DNA of 64,000 bases from Burkholderiales bacterium (GTDB lineage: Bacteria > Pseudomonadota > Gammaproteobacteria > Burkholderiales > SG8-41): contig JADZGE010000087.1 in NCBI GenBank assembly GCA_020854035.1, positions 1 to 64,000 on the forward strand, written 5' to 3'. Of the stretch, positions 1 to 8,164 are shown in pieces. The position numbers and the translations under genes were made by a program. The notes below the pieces were generated by a model. The model made no database searches and had not been told where the DNA came from. It saw only the letters and a program-made list of their open reading frames with translations. The first letter of the stretch is position 1; each line of letters starts with the position of its first letter.

Positions 1-88
1 GCGCCAGCGCGAGAAGCCCCGCCGCAAGCGCCCAGTAGAGCACGCCCAGCGCGCGCAGCACGGTGTCGAGCCCAGTGAATTCCAGCAT
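1..88 (-). CDS. N-terminus of a membrane protein, cut by the window edge
   Basis: An ATG on the minus strand opens 29 codons that run off the left edge of the window. The residues after the short polar start (MLEFTGLDTVLRALGVLYW) are followed by an Ala/Leu-rich stretch that looks like a first transmembrane helix. The fragment is too short to name a family. It is the only candidate gene left of the 460-bp gap before the signalling operon, and no ORF-track entry covers it because it is truncated. Confidence 0.4.
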   Translation of the reverse strand, partial: MLEFTGLDTVLRALGVLYWALAAGLLALA

Positions 89-203
89 CGCCTTCCCCGC
101 CCTCGCGGATTACTGTAGGCGCGTGCGCCAGGACTGTCCATGTGGTTTGGCGCACCGCGCGATTCCTTACGTGGCGTTGCTGCGCTGCGGAAACTGCCGA
201 ATG

Positions 204-244
204 CGTAGATGCGGTTTGTGAACTTTCGCAGCCAAGCATCTACG
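204..244. repeat. 9-bp perfect inverted repeat
   Basis: CGTAGATGC at 204-212 is mirrored exactly by GCATCTACG at 236-244, with 23 nt between the arms. No T-run follows. It could be a transcript hairpin or an operator, and the sequence alone does not decide. Confidence 0.45.
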
Positions 245-272
245 GTGACGACCATAGTCGCGCCTGGGGACG

Positions 273-287
273 CGGGGTCTGACCCCG
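273..287. repeat. GGGGTC-T-GACCCC palindrome (REP-like candidate)
   Basis: CGGGGTCTGACCCCG is a perfect 7+1+7 palindrome. GGGGTC(A/T)GACCCC cores are common in dispersed palindromic repeats of many proteobacteria. Only one copy was noticed in this window, so membership in a repeat family is an inference. Confidence 0.4.
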
Positions 288-549
288 AGGTCCATCTCGG
301 GGTGACCTCAAGACAACGGGATGGCCAAGTCAATTGCTTCAGGGAGAATTGGACGGGCGCCGGCCGCTCCGAGTAGAGTAGCGGCGGGAATACCCTGACG
401 GGTGCGGCCCGCCGCCCTCGCAGAACCGGGCGTGGGAAGCGGCATTTGAGCCTGGCCCCTTTTCTCTTCTCGCTGCTCGCCGTCGCGGCCAGGCCCGTTA
501 TTCACCACATCCCTAATCGGTGACCCCACGTGCACATGTATGCGCCACC

Positions 550-1683
550 TCACGCAGCCTCATGGCTGCGCGGGGTGGCGCCTGCCTTCTGCCGCTCTGC
601 GGACTTCGAGCCGGTGCTTGCGAGTGCGCCTTGCTCCAAGGCGACACCGGAGCACTCGACGATCTGCAGCAAACCAATGCCCTTGACGTTGGTGCGCCCA
701 ATAGGGCGCCCCGCAAAACCATCGTCGAGACGCTGCCAGGCATCGCGGGTCATCGCGATGGTCCCAGGCCGCGCGAACTCCGTGAGGCGCGCCGCGAGAT
801 TGACTGTCCGGCCCCAGACATCGAACTGGAATTTCTGGCGACCCAGCACTCCGCTTACCAGTGGTCCGCAATCCACGCCCACGCGCACCGGCCAGTCCGG
901 CGCCACTTCCGCCGCTGCCGCGATCATGTCGAGCCCGCAGCGCACTGCGGACGTAATCGGAGTCTTGATCGTGCGCGGCATCCCTGCCGTCGCCATGTAG
1001 GCGTCCCCGATGGTCTTGATCTTCTCCAGGCCATGCCGCTCCGTGATCGATTCAAACCGCTCGACGAGCCTCTGCAGCCGCGATACCACGCCTTCGGGCT
1101 CATGACGCTCGCAATAGGCGGTAAAGCCGACGATGTCGCAGAAGAGCACGGCGACCTCTTCGTGGCGGCGTGATGCGACGGTACCGCGGTCCTTCAATTC
1201 GCGAGCCGCGGCTGCGGGAAGGAGGACGTGCAGGAGCGCCTCCGTCTTCTCCTGTTCGCCGCGAATCTGCGCGAGTCGCGTCGTCTCCAGCCGGCGCAGG
1301 CGGCGCTTCTCCAGGCTCGCGCCGATGCGCGCCCGCAGGATCGCCGGTTCGAACGGCTTGGGCAGGTAGTCCTCGGCGCCAAGCTCGATGCAACTCGCGA
1401 CGCTCGCGATATCGTCCACGCCGGAGATCACGATGATGGGGACGTCACCGCCGGGCATCTCGGTTCGCAGCCGCTTGAGCACGCCCATGCCGTCCAGTTC
1501 GGGCAGCTCGATATCGAGGAGCACCAGATCCACGTCCCCGGCACGGATCAACGCCAGCGCGTTATGCCCGTCTTTGGCCACGGCGACGTTGTGGTATCCT
1601 TCGCGGCGCAGCTGCCGCACGAGCAGACCGCGGAAGAATGCATCATCCTCAACGACGAGGATGCGGGCGCTTTGTTTCTTCAC
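550..1683 (-). CDS. Response regulator with class III adenylate cyclase output domain
   Basis: This 377-residue protein has an N-terminal REC domain and a C-terminal class III nucleotide cyclase domain. The REC domain shows the acidic pair VVEDD, the phospho-acceptor Asp near residue 57 in LVLLDIELP, and the Lys in LPKPFEP. The cyclase domain begins near residue 170 and contains the metal-binding motif LFCDIVGFT, the Lys of IKTIGDAYM and the Asp of FDVWGRTVNLAAR. This Lys/Asp pair specifies ATP in the family, so the predicted product is cAMP. The GTG start overlaps the upstream EAL gene stop as GTGA, which implies translational coupling. The 535-codon ORF in the track only extends it upstream as shadow. 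It probably acts in the cytosol as a phosphorelay output. Confidence 0.88.
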   Translation of the reverse strand: MKKQSARILVVEDDAFFRGLLVRQLRREGYHNVAVAKDGHNALALIRAGDVDLVLLDIELPELDGMGVLKRLRTEMPGGDVPIIVISGVDDIASVASCIELGAEDYLPKPFEPAILRARIGASLEKRRLRRLETTRLAQIRGEQEKTEALLHVLLPAAAARELKDRGTVASRRHEEVAVLFCDIVGFTAYCERHEPEGVVSRLQRLVERFESITERHGLEKIKTIGDAYMATAGMPRTIKTPITSAVRCGLDMIAAAAEVAPDWPVRVGVDCGPLVSGVLGRQKFQFDVWGRTVNLAARLTEFARPGTIAMTRDAWQRLDDGFAGRPIGRTNVKGIGLLQIVECSGVALEQGALASTGSKSAERQKAGATPRSHEAA

Positions 1684-2879
1684 CCCTTGGTCTCCACAAG
1701 CTCTCCGCGGCGCTGCGCCCATTGCGCCATCCACCCGGCGAGAGCGTCCGCGGCCATGGGGCGGGCGATGAAGTAGCCCTGCGCCGCGTTGCAGCCGGCG
1801 GCGCGCAGAAAGTCCCAATCGGCCCGGTCTTCCACGCCCTCCGCAACAGTCTTCATTCCCAGCTCGCGTGCCATCCGCAGACTCGCCTCCACGATCGCCC
1901 GCAGCGACGCGTCGCGCCAGGCGCCGTGCACGAATCCGCGATCGACCTTGAGCTCCCCGAACGGCAGATCGCGCAACTGCGCAAGTGAGGAGTGGCCGGT
2001 GCCGAAATCGTCGATCGAGAGATCGACGCGCTTCAGTCGCAGGCGGGTTAGGATATCGAGCACCGCGAGCGGGTCCTTCATCAGGCGGCTCTCGGTCACT
2101 TCCAGCGTGAGCTGTGTGGGCGAGATGCCAGCGCCGGCCGCGACGCCGAGCAGCCACTCCGGGAAATCCAGGGCGTGCAGGTTCTCCATCGACACGTTGA
2201 CCGCCACGTGAAGGTCGGTGCCTGCCGCGCGCCAGTTGCCCGCTTGGCGCGCGGCCACGGCGAGCACCGTCCGGGTAAGATCATCGATGAGATCGTGCCG
2301 CTCGGCGACGGCAATGAACTGGTCGGGGTAGATCACCCCGTCGTACGGATGCTGCCAGCGCACCAGTGACTCGACGCCCACCACGACACCAGTTGCGAGC
2401 GCCACCTTGGGCTGGTAGTGATTGACGAGTTCTCCGTTCGTGATTGCACGGCGCAGATCGTCGGGATCGCGGGCGCGCACCACGCGCTGAGCTGCAGCGC
2501 CTCTCGCCAGCGTAGGCTTAAGCACGGCGCTGAGCTCTTGGATGGAGACCGGCTTGCGCAGGGCGCCGGCCACGTTCAGCTTGTGGGCGTGCGCGAGCCG
2601 CTCCGCCGCCTGCAGGATGCGCTCGTCCTCGCCGCTGACGAGCACCAGCTGGCCGGCGTAGCCGAAGCGCGCCAGGTGCCGCACGAATTCCACGCCATCC
2701 ATCTCCGGCATCTGGAGATCGACGAAGATCAACTCGAACGTTTGCCCCGAATCTTCCAGCTCGGCCAGCGCCTCCTGCGCCACCTCACGGAGCACGCAGC
2801 CGGACACCCCCAGGTTCGCGAGTTGTCGCCCCAGCACCTTCAAGGCGAACGGGTCGTCATCCACGACGAGCGTCCTCAT
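1680..2879 (-). CDS. Response regulator with EAL c-di-GMP phosphodiesterase domain
   Basis: The protein has 399 residues, with REC at about 1-120 (VVDDDPF and phospho-acceptor Asp54 in IFVDLQMPEMDG) and an EAL domain at about 145-390. The catalytic set is present. ESLVRW stands at the EAL signature position, and NVSMENL, EVTES, IDDFGTGHSSL, KVDRGFV, AEGVE and QGYFIARPM follow. An active c-di-GMP phosphodiesterase is therefore expected. The start overlaps the stop of the upstream Hpt gene as ATGA, and its own stop overlaps the cyclase gene. The REC domain makes its activity a likely target of the same phosphorelay as the cyclase. Confidence 0.9.
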   Translation of the reverse strand: MRTLVVDDDPFALKVLGRQLANLGVSGCVLREVAQEALAELEDSGQTFELIFVDLQMPEMDGVEFVRHLARFGYAGQLVLVSGEDERILQAAERLAHAHKLNVAGALRKPVSIQELSAVLKPTLARGAAAQRVVRARDPDDLRRAITNGELVNHYQPKVALATGVVVGVESLVRWQHPYDGVIYPDQFIAVAERHDLIDDLTRTVLAVAARQAGNWRAAGTDLHVAVNVSMENLHALDFPEWLLGVAAGAGISPTQLTLEVTESRLMKDPLAVLDILTRLRLKRVDLSIDDFGTGHSSLAQLRDLPFGELKVDRGFVHGAWRDASLRAIVEASLRMARELGMKTVAEGVEDRADWDFLRAAGCNAAQGYFIARPMAADALAGWMAQWAQRRGELVETKG

Positions 2880-3358
2880 GTGGGATCCTTCCGATAGCCT
2901 TCCGTGCCGACGAGATCGACGATGTTCTTCTCGATCCGGGCGAACCGCGCCTCGAACTGCGGCGCGAAGCGCGCGAGGAGCGCTCGGTTCCCCGCCTTAC
3001 CAGCGGCATCCAGCTCGGCGCACAAGTCGCCGAACGCGAGCGCGCCCACAGAACGCGACGAGGACTTGAGCTTGTGGGCGACAGCACCGACCCGTAACGC
3101 ATCGCCCGACGCCAGCGCCTCGCGCAGCTCTGCGGCCTGCCGGCGCGCGGTCACGAGGTAATCGGAGAGCAACTCCCGTGCGGTCCCGGCGTCATCACCG
3201 ATTAGGCCGCTGCGATTAGACTCCTCACCACCGGGGTTTTGACATGACGGCTTCGAGCGCAGCGCATCGACAGCGGTGCCACTTCTCGGAGTGTGCTTCT
3301 TACCAAGAGTACAAGGGGGACGAAGCGGAATAGTTGGAGCTGTCGATACCCAGTGCAA
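2876..3358 (-). CDS. Hpt (histidine phosphotransfer) domain protein, start uncertain
   Basis: The C-terminal 110 residues form an Hpt domain. Helix ELLSDYLVTAR is followed by the phosphorylatable His near residue 95 in VAHKLKSSSRS. The first 50 residues are low-complexity and unlike any domain. The only in-frame start seen upstream is a TTG at 3358, and no ATG/GTG precedes the first Hpt helix. The gene may therefore be the 3' remnant of a larger hybrid kinase, or may start at the weak TTG. It is coupled by ATGA to the REC-EAL gene and would pass phosphate to the two REC proteins downstream. No sensor kinase is present nearby. Confidence 0.7.
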   Translation of the reverse strand: MHWVSTAPTIPLRPPCTLGKKHTPRSGTAVDALRSKPSCQNPGGEESNRSGLIGDDAGTARELLSDYLVTARRQAAELREALASGDALRVGAVAHKLKSSSRSVGALAFGDLCAELDAAGKAGNRALLARFAPQFEARFARIEKNIVDLVGTEGYRKDPT

Positions 3359-3675
3359 CAGGAAGGGTCGTAAGCGGTCAGACTCTCAAGATTCTCTCGC
3401 CGGAGGCCGCCGGCGAAGCGACGCGCACAAGTGCCGCCGCCGCCCGGGATCTGCCGAGGGTCGAGCGTGCCGCCAAGATCCTGCGCGAGGCAGCAGAGCG
3501 GCTCGGCGTCGGTGTGGTGCAGCTCGCCGAGGCGACTACTTGGAGTACGTAAACCGGATAGGAATCGGAGTGGACGGCCAGTGGAATGCTGCGGGTACAG
3601 ATCGTGGACCGGACGAGGACTCCGTTCAGGCGTGACGGAGCAGAGCAGCAATCCGACGGGCCAGCGGTGGATCGG
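3359..3675. other. Intergenic region, one weak ORF
   Basis: The stretch lies between the Hpt gene and the coiled-coil gene. A plus-strand TTG-started ORF (3334-3552, 72 codons) has an Ala/Glu/Arg-rich translation but no clear ribosome-binding site and no recognisable domain, so I do not call it a gene. I see nothing else. Confidence 0.4.
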
Positions 3676-4077
3676 TCAGGGTGCGCGGGTCTCGAGCGCA
3701 GCTACCCGCGCCTCCAGCCGGTCGATTCGCTCGTTCATTACCGGCACGGTGGCGAGGAGCGCAGCCATGTGCCGCTCCAGGGAGGTGAGGCGCTGTTTCA
3801 CGTCATTCAGGCCGGTCTCTACCAGACCGAGTCGCGATTCCACGGACTCGAGCCTGGTCTGTACCGACCCCAGCCCGGTCTCCACCGACCCGAGCCTGGT
3901 CTCCACCGACCCGAGCCTGGTCTCCATCGACCCGAGCCTGGTCTCCATCGACCCGAGCCTGGTCTCCACCAACGCGACCCGGTGAAAGACGGTCCTGAAA
4001 TCCTCGCGCGTCTCGGCGCGGGCTTCGCGTGCCTCGTCGCGGATCTCCGTCAGAATCTGTGCCGTGATGTCGGCCAT
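3676..4077 (-). CDS. Heptad-repeat coiled-coil protein
   Basis: This 133-residue protein starts MADITAQILTEIRDEAREAR and then consists of about ten seven-residue units of the type VETRLGS/METRLGS, from about residue 36 to 105. It ends in another amphipathic helix (RIDRLEARVAALETR). Hydrophobic Val/Met and Leu recur at fixed heptad positions, so it should form a long parallel coiled coil. There is no signal peptide or transmembrane segment. Short proteins of this kind occur widely in proteobacteria without an assigned function. The repeat is also present at DNA level as near-identical 21-bp units, which suggests copy-number change by slippage. Confidence 0.7.
   Translation of the reverse strand: MADITAQILTEIRDEAREARAETREDFRTVFHRVALVETRLGSMETRLGSMETRLGSVETRLGSVETGLGSVQTRLESVESRLGLVETGLNDVKQRLTSLERHMAALLATVPVMNERIDRLEARVAALETRAP
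3850..3975. repeat. 21-bp tandem repeat, six units, coding
   Basis: Units beginning GAGCCTGGTCTCCA recur at exact 21-bp steps at 3850, 3871, 3892, 3913, 3934 and 3955. The central units differ by only one or two bases. Each encodes one heptad of the coiled-coil protein on the minus strand. The translation continues as weaker heptads outside this block. Confidence 0.85.
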
Positions 4078-4396
4078 GACGGTGATCTTACCATCCGGGA
4101 TGGATTTGTCGCCAGGGTTTCAGTCTTAACGGTGCCGCAATGTCGTCGAACAGCGCGCCGAGTCGAGCAGGCTGTCGGGCCGCGGTGGTTGCGGAAGTCG
4201 CGCACGTAGCACCGCGCGATTGAACGAGTGGCTGGCGCGCCGCTGTTGGCGCCGTGGGCGGAGACGGCACGCGCGGAGCAGCCCGGGCGCGCGATCGCGG
4301 GAACGCCGGGAGTCGTCATCGGCGGGGTTTGCATTGCAATTGCTCGCGATTCCTTCATACTTCGATTTCGCAAACACTTCTGGCAGGGGCAACCAC
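4078..4396. other. Divergent intergenic region
   Basis: The 319 bp separate the minus-strand coiled-coil gene from the plus-strand TctC gene. The last 60 bp are relatively AT-rich (for example gcgattccttcatacttcga), which is where the TctC promoter would be expected, but no clean -35/-10 pair was found. ORFs here are shadows. Confidence 0.35.
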
Positions 4397-5350
4397 ATGA
4401 AATTTCTTCGTGCGATATGCGGTGCATGGCTGTTCGCTGTCGTGCCGCCGGCGATCGCCCAGCAGTTTCCCGCGAAATCGGTGGAGCTCGTCGTGCCCTT
4501 CGGCGCGGGAGCCGCGCCGGACACGGTGGCGCGCGAGCTCGCGCGGGGAAGGTCCAGGCGACTGGGCGCCCAGGTGATCGTGGTCAACAAGCCGGGCGCC
4601 GGCGGGGCGATCGGCTACAAGTACGTCGAAGCGAAAAAGCCGGATGGATACACCATCGTGCTGAGCTCGAACTCGGTGTCCACCGCGTACTACGGCGGCA
4701 TGATGTCGTTCAACTACACGGCGTTCGATCCGGTCGCGCGCGTGACGCTGGAGATGCCGGTGCTGGCCGTTCAGGCCGGCTCCCCGTACAGGAATCTCAA
4801 GGACCTGGTTGCGTACGTGCGCAAACACCCCGGCGAAATGCGGGTGGGCTCGACCAGCATCGGCAGCCACATGCATCTCACCCTGGTGGGGTTTTTCGAC
4901 GGCAACAACCTGAAGGTCACGGCCGTTCCGTTTCCGACGGGTGGCCATGTCGCGAGCCTGCTCGGCGGCGAGATCGCCGCGGTCGTCACCTTGCCGGCAT
5001 CGCTCTCGTCGCAGGTGAAGGCCGGATCCCTCCGGGTGCTCGGCGTGCTCGCGTCGGCCCGGGAACCCATTTTCCCCGATGTGCCGACCGCCACGGAACA
5101 GGGCTTTGCGTTCCAGTCCGATCTGTGGCGCGGCATCCACCTGCCGAAGGGCACGCCCCAGAACGTGGTCGCGCGTCTCGAGGAGGCGGTCGCCCAGGCG
5201 GTCGAGAGCCCGGACTTCAGGAAGCTTGGCGAGAACGTCGGTTTTCTTCCCGCGTACCTCAATAGCGCGGAATTCGGGAAGATGGTCGTCAAGGACGACG
5301 CGGTGATCGCCGACCGGATGGCGAGGGCAGGCATCAGGAAGAACCAGTAG
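4397..5350 (+). CDS. Bug/TctC-family periplasmic solute-binding protein (1)
   Basis: The protein has 317 residues. The first 22 form a signal peptide ending AIAQQ, which fits an ATG start at 4397 rather than the longer 376-codon ORF. Family marks are VVPFGAGAAPDTVAR, NKPGAGGAIG and KPDGYTIVL. Members bind small carboxylates or related compounds between two lobes, normally for tripartite tricarboxylate (TctABC) transporters. Here no TctA/TctB lies nearby. The first loop carries GAAPD instead of the commoner GGxxD, which may alter ligand choice. It is followed 67 bp later by an amidohydrolase on the same strand, suggesting that the receptor captures that enzyme's substrate or product. Confidence 0.9.
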   Translation: MKFLRAICGAWLFAVVPPAIAQQFPAKSVELVVPFGAGAAPDTVARELARGRSRRLGAQVIVVNKPGAGGAIGYKYVEAKKPDGYTIVLSSNSVSTAYYGGMMSFNYTAFDPVARVTLEMPVLAVQAGSPYRNLKDLVAYVRKHPGEMRVGSTSIGSHMHLTLVGFFDGNNLKVTAVPFPTGGHVASLLGGEIAAVVTLPASLSSQVKAGSLRVLGVLASAREPIFPDVPTATEQGFAFQSDLWRGIHLPKGTPQNVVARLEEAVAQAVESPDFRKLGENVGFLPAYLNSAEFGKMVVKDDAVIADRMARAGIRKNQ

Positions 5351-5417
5351 CCGCGGTCGTCTCGCGATCGAAACACCGGGCGGCCGACACGAACCCGTGA
5401 AAGGAATGGGAGAAGCG

Positions 5418-6845
5418 ATGTCCACCGTCTTGATCCGGAACGCCTGCGTATTGACGATGGAACCCGCCACCGGGGACCTCGACCCCGGAGACGTGCTGGT
5501 AGCGGGCGACCGGATCGCGGAAGTCGCGCCGCGCGTAGAGGCCCGGGCAGACCGGGTTATCGACGGGACGGGCGCCATCGTGCTGCCCGGCCTGATCAAC
5601 GCCCACGTTCATACCTGGGAGACGGCGCTGCGCGGCATCGGTTGCGACTGGGCCGGTTCGGACTACTACAACTTCTTCCACGCGAAGCTTGCGCCGCTCT
5701 TCACGCCGGAGGATACATTCATCGGCACCCTGATCGGCGCCCTTGCCCAGGTCGACGGGGGCGTGACCTCCATATTCGACTGGTGCCACAACAACTCGAC
5801 ACCGGCGCACACGGACGCGGCGGTGGACGCGCTTTTTCGATCGGGTGTTCGCGCCGTCTTCGGGCACGGGACGGTGAAGCCGCATCCCAGGCCGGGCGAG
5901 CCGCATTTCTCGCAGATTCCTCACCCGGTCGGGGAGATACGCAGGCTGAGGGAAGGGCGGCTCTCCCGCGACGACGCGCTCGTCACGCTCGCGATGGCGA
6001 TACTCGGGCCGGATTACTCGACGCCCGAAGTGTGCCGGCACGACTTCCGCGCGGCGCGTGATCTGGGGCTGCTCTCGAGCGCGCACGTGTGGGGCAGGGC
6101 GAACCGCCTCGTGCCGGGGGGCTATCGCGCGATCGCCGCGGAAGGCCTGCTGGGGCCGGATCACAACGCCGTTCACGGCAACTACATCGAGGACGATGAG
6201 CTCAAGGTCCTCGTCGACAGCGGGGCATCGGTCACCTCTACCACTACCGGCGAGTTGAATAATCATGTCCGCCCGTCATTGAGCGGCCGGGTCCGCCGGC
6301 TCGGCGGTTACCCGTCGATCGGAACCGACAGCGAGGTGGGCACCAAGGGCGATATGTTCGGGGCGATGCGCTCGGCGCTGCGAGTCCAGCGCTTCTTCGC
6401 CAATCAGGAAATCATCCGGGAAATGGAAGGGGCGCCGCAAGGCGCCGCCGCCGAGTACGCCCGCGAGAACCTGAAGACGATAGGCACGGGCGGCTCCTTC
6501 ATCGAAAAGGTCTCCTTCACGGCGAGGGAAGTGCTCGAGTGGGCGACGATCAACAACGCGAGGGCCTTGCGCATCGATCACCGGGTGGGTTCCCTGAAGC
6601 CCGGCAAGCTGGCCGATCTCATCATGATCCGGCGCGACGCCCTGCATATCGTCTCGGCGCAGGATCCCGTTCAGGCGGTAGTTTCGTACGCGCAGACGAA
6701 CGACGTCGACACGGTCATGATCGCGGGGCGTATCGCGAAGGAGAAGGGGAAGCTGAACTTCGCCGGCCTGGAGGAGAAGTGCGGCGAGCTGCGCGCGTCG
6801 GCGCAACGGCTGCTGTCACGGGCGCGCACGCCGGCCGCTCACTGA
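5418..6845 (+). CDS. Amidohydrolase of the chlorohydrolase/cytosine-deaminase-like group
   Basis: This 475-residue enzyme has the composite beta-sandwich plus TIM-barrel layout. The N-terminal strand region ends in GAIVLPGLINAHVHTWE with the metal-binding HxH. Later marks are SSAHVWG, the His of NAVHGNYI, GTDSEVGTKGD with the metal-binding Asp, and the C-terminal GSLKPGKLADLIMI. It resembles the AtzA/TrzN/SsnA/guanine-deaminase branch, which hydrolyses C-N or C-halogen bonds on ring or amidine carbons. The substrate is unknown. GGGAGAAG before ATG 5418 supports this start over the GTG 21 bp upstream. It probably forms an operon with the preceding TctC gene. Confidence 0.82.
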   Translation: MSTVLIRNACVLTMEPATGDLDPGDVLVAGDRIAEVAPRVEARADRVIDGTGAIVLPGLINAHVHTWETALRGIGCDWAGSDYYNFFHAKLAPLFTPEDTFIGTLIGALAQVDGGVTSIFDWCHNNSTPAHTDAAVDALFRSGVRAVFGHGTVKPHPRPGEPHFSQIPHPVGEIRRLREGRLSRDDALVTLAMAILGPDYSTPEVCRHDFRAARDLGLLSSAHVWGRANRLVPGGYRAIAAEGLLGPDHNAVHGNYIEDDELKVLVDSGASVTSTTTGELNNHVRPSLSGRVRRLGGYPSIGTDSEVGTKGDMFGAMRSALRVQRFFANQEIIREMEGAPQGAAAEYARENLKTIGTGGSFIEKVSFTAREVLEWATINNARALRIDHRVGSLKPGKLADLIMIRRDALHIVSAQDPVQAVVSYAQTNDVDTVMIAGRIAKEKGKLNFAGLEEKCGELRASAQRLLSRARTPAAH

Positions 6846-6905
6846 GCGCGGGGCCATATTGCGCCGGCACCGTGCTTACCCCGTTCGGTCGAACCGGGGT
6901 CGCGC

Positions 6906-6944
6906 ATGGCACGCATCGTGAAGCGCACCCGGCACGAACCGTGA
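6906..6944 (+). pseudogene. 5' remnant of a CDGSH-type gene
   Basis: ATG followed by 11 codons reads MARIVKRTRHEP and then stops at TGA. The intact CDGSH gene at 14977 begins MARIVKRTWREP, and the DNA match extends across the start codon (atggcacgcatcgtgaagcgcacc is shared). The rest of the gene, including all cysteines, is absent here. It looks like a partial duplication or deletion scar. Confidence 0.65.
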
Positions 6945-6966
6945 CGTTCCGCCGCCGGATCACCGC

Positions 6967-7509
6967 ATGAACGTCCGGGTCTGCGGGCAGTCCGACTTCG
7001 CGGCGATCCTCGCCATCATCAACGATGCCGCCCGGGCTTATCGCGGCGTCATTCCAGCCGATCGCTGGCACGAGCCGTACATGGGTGAATCCGGGTTGCG
7101 GCACGAGCTTGACGCGGGCGTGACGTTCCGGGGCGGCGAGCAGGATGGCCGGCTACTGGGCGTGATGGGCATTCAGCCGGTGCGGGACGTGACGCTGATC
7201 CGCCACGCCTACGTGCGCACGGCGAACCAGGGGCAGGGTATCGGGAGCACGCTGCTGGCGCACCTGCTGGGTCTCGCCGACCGCCCGGTGCTCGTGGGTA
7301 CCTGGGCCGCCGCCTCGTGGGCGATCAACTTTTACCGGAAACACGGCTTCCGGCTCGTCACGCCCGCCGAAAAGGATCGCCTGCTGCGCAAGTACTGGGC
7401 CGTTCCGCAGCGGCAGATCGAGACTTCCGTGGTGCTGGCGGATCGCGGGTGGTTCGAATCCGCGGGTTACGCGGATTCACGAGGAGACTTCCCGTGTCCG
7501 GCCGATTGA
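6967..7509 (+). CDS. GNAT-family N-acetyltransferase
   Basis: The 180-residue protein carries the acetyl-CoA-binding motif A as NQGQGIGSTLL near residue 90, preceded by the beta-strand RHAYVRT and followed by the motif B helix region WAINFYRKHGFRLV. Fold and length fit a single GNAT domain. The acceptor is unknown. The ATG stands alone after the CDGSH remnant, with no strong ribosome-binding site. It converges on the DUF488 gene 97 bp downstream. Confidence 0.8.
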   Translation: MNVRVCGQSDFAAILAIINDAARAYRGVIPADRWHEPYMGESGLRHELDAGVTFRGGEQDGRLLGVMGIQPVRDVTLIRHAYVRTANQGQGIGSTLLAHLLGLADRPVLVGTWAAASWAINFYRKHGFRLVTPAEKDRLLRKYWAVPQRQIETSVVLADRGWFESAGYADSRGDFPCPAD

Positions 7510-7606
7510 CCGCATCCGCCCCTTTATCCGGGTGATCCGGGGGATTTCGACGGCGACACCGGCGTCGCGCGCAGAGATCTCGACGTAGCGATCATCCGTG
7601 CGCCGC

Positions 7607-8161
7607 TCACGCGGCCGGCTCCGCGGTATATGCCAGCCGCCCGGCGACGAGGCGTGCCGGCGGTCTCAACGCGTGCGGCGCCGCCTTGCCGGGGCCGAGG
7701 ATATGCGCGACCGGAATGCCGGCTGCGACGAGCGCATCGGCGATCAGAGCGCGATGGCAGCGCCACCAGAGCAACTCGGCGCAGAGCAGTGCCGCCGGCT
7801 GCTGCGCGGCGAACGCCACGAGCTTCCCGAACCCGGCGCGGAATGCTTCGCTCTCCATGTGATCGGCATAGCCGCGAAACGCCCCGTTGCGCCACGCGGT
7901 ATTCGGCGATCCCGGCAATGCCTTGCGCCGCCCGCCGAGTTCGGGAAACCACCGGTAGCCGAGGCCATCTGCGGCGAGCGCCGCGGCGAGCGCGTCACTG
8001 CCGTAAGCGGGGTTGCGCCGGGAGCCGGGAAAGCGGCGCACGTCGGCGATCGCCGCCACGCCGTGCGCCGCGAGGAGGCCCAGGAACTCCGGCAGCGGCC
8101 GCGTCGAGTGGCCGATCGTGAAAACCGTCGCGGGCCGCGCCAGAGGATCCGTCGCGCCCAT
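7607..8161 (-). CDS. DUF488 family protein
   Basis: This 184-residue protein has typical DUF488 marks: FTIGHSTRPLPEFLGLL near the N-terminus, IADVRRFPGSRRNP, FRGYADHM, and the C-terminal LCAELLWWRCHRALIADAL with conserved Cys/His. The function of the family is not established. It lies 3 bp downstream of the transketolase gene on the same strand, so it is probably its operon partner. Confidence 0.85.
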   Translation of the reverse strand: MGATDPLARPATVFTIGHSTRPLPEFLGLLAAHGVAAIADVRRFPGSRRNPAYGSDALAAALAADGLGYRWFPELGGRRKALPGSPNTAWRNGAFRGYADHMESEAFRAGFGKLVAFAAQQPAALLCAELLWWRCHRALIADALVAAGIPVAHILGPGKAAPHALRPPARLVAGRLAYTAEPAA

Positions 8162-8164
8162 CGT

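Larger units (their letters stand above)
89..549. other. Intergenic region with two inverted repeats, no gene seen
   Basis: About 460 bp lie between the left-edge membrane gene and the 3' end of the cyclase gene. The small ORFs here are shadows with arginine/proline-rich translations. The region holds a 9-bp inverted repeat and a GGGGTC/GACCCC palindrome, listed separately. No promoter could be assigned with confidence. Confidence 0.5.

Noticed and set aside
3334-3552. 72-codon plus-strand ORF with a TTG start
   Set aside because: No ribosome-binding site, no domain, overlaps the 5' end of the Hpt ORF; cannot be supported as a gene.
3850-3975. Possible CRISPR-like array
   Set aside because: Units are contiguous 21-bp tandem repeats without spacers and encode heptads of a coiled-coil protein.
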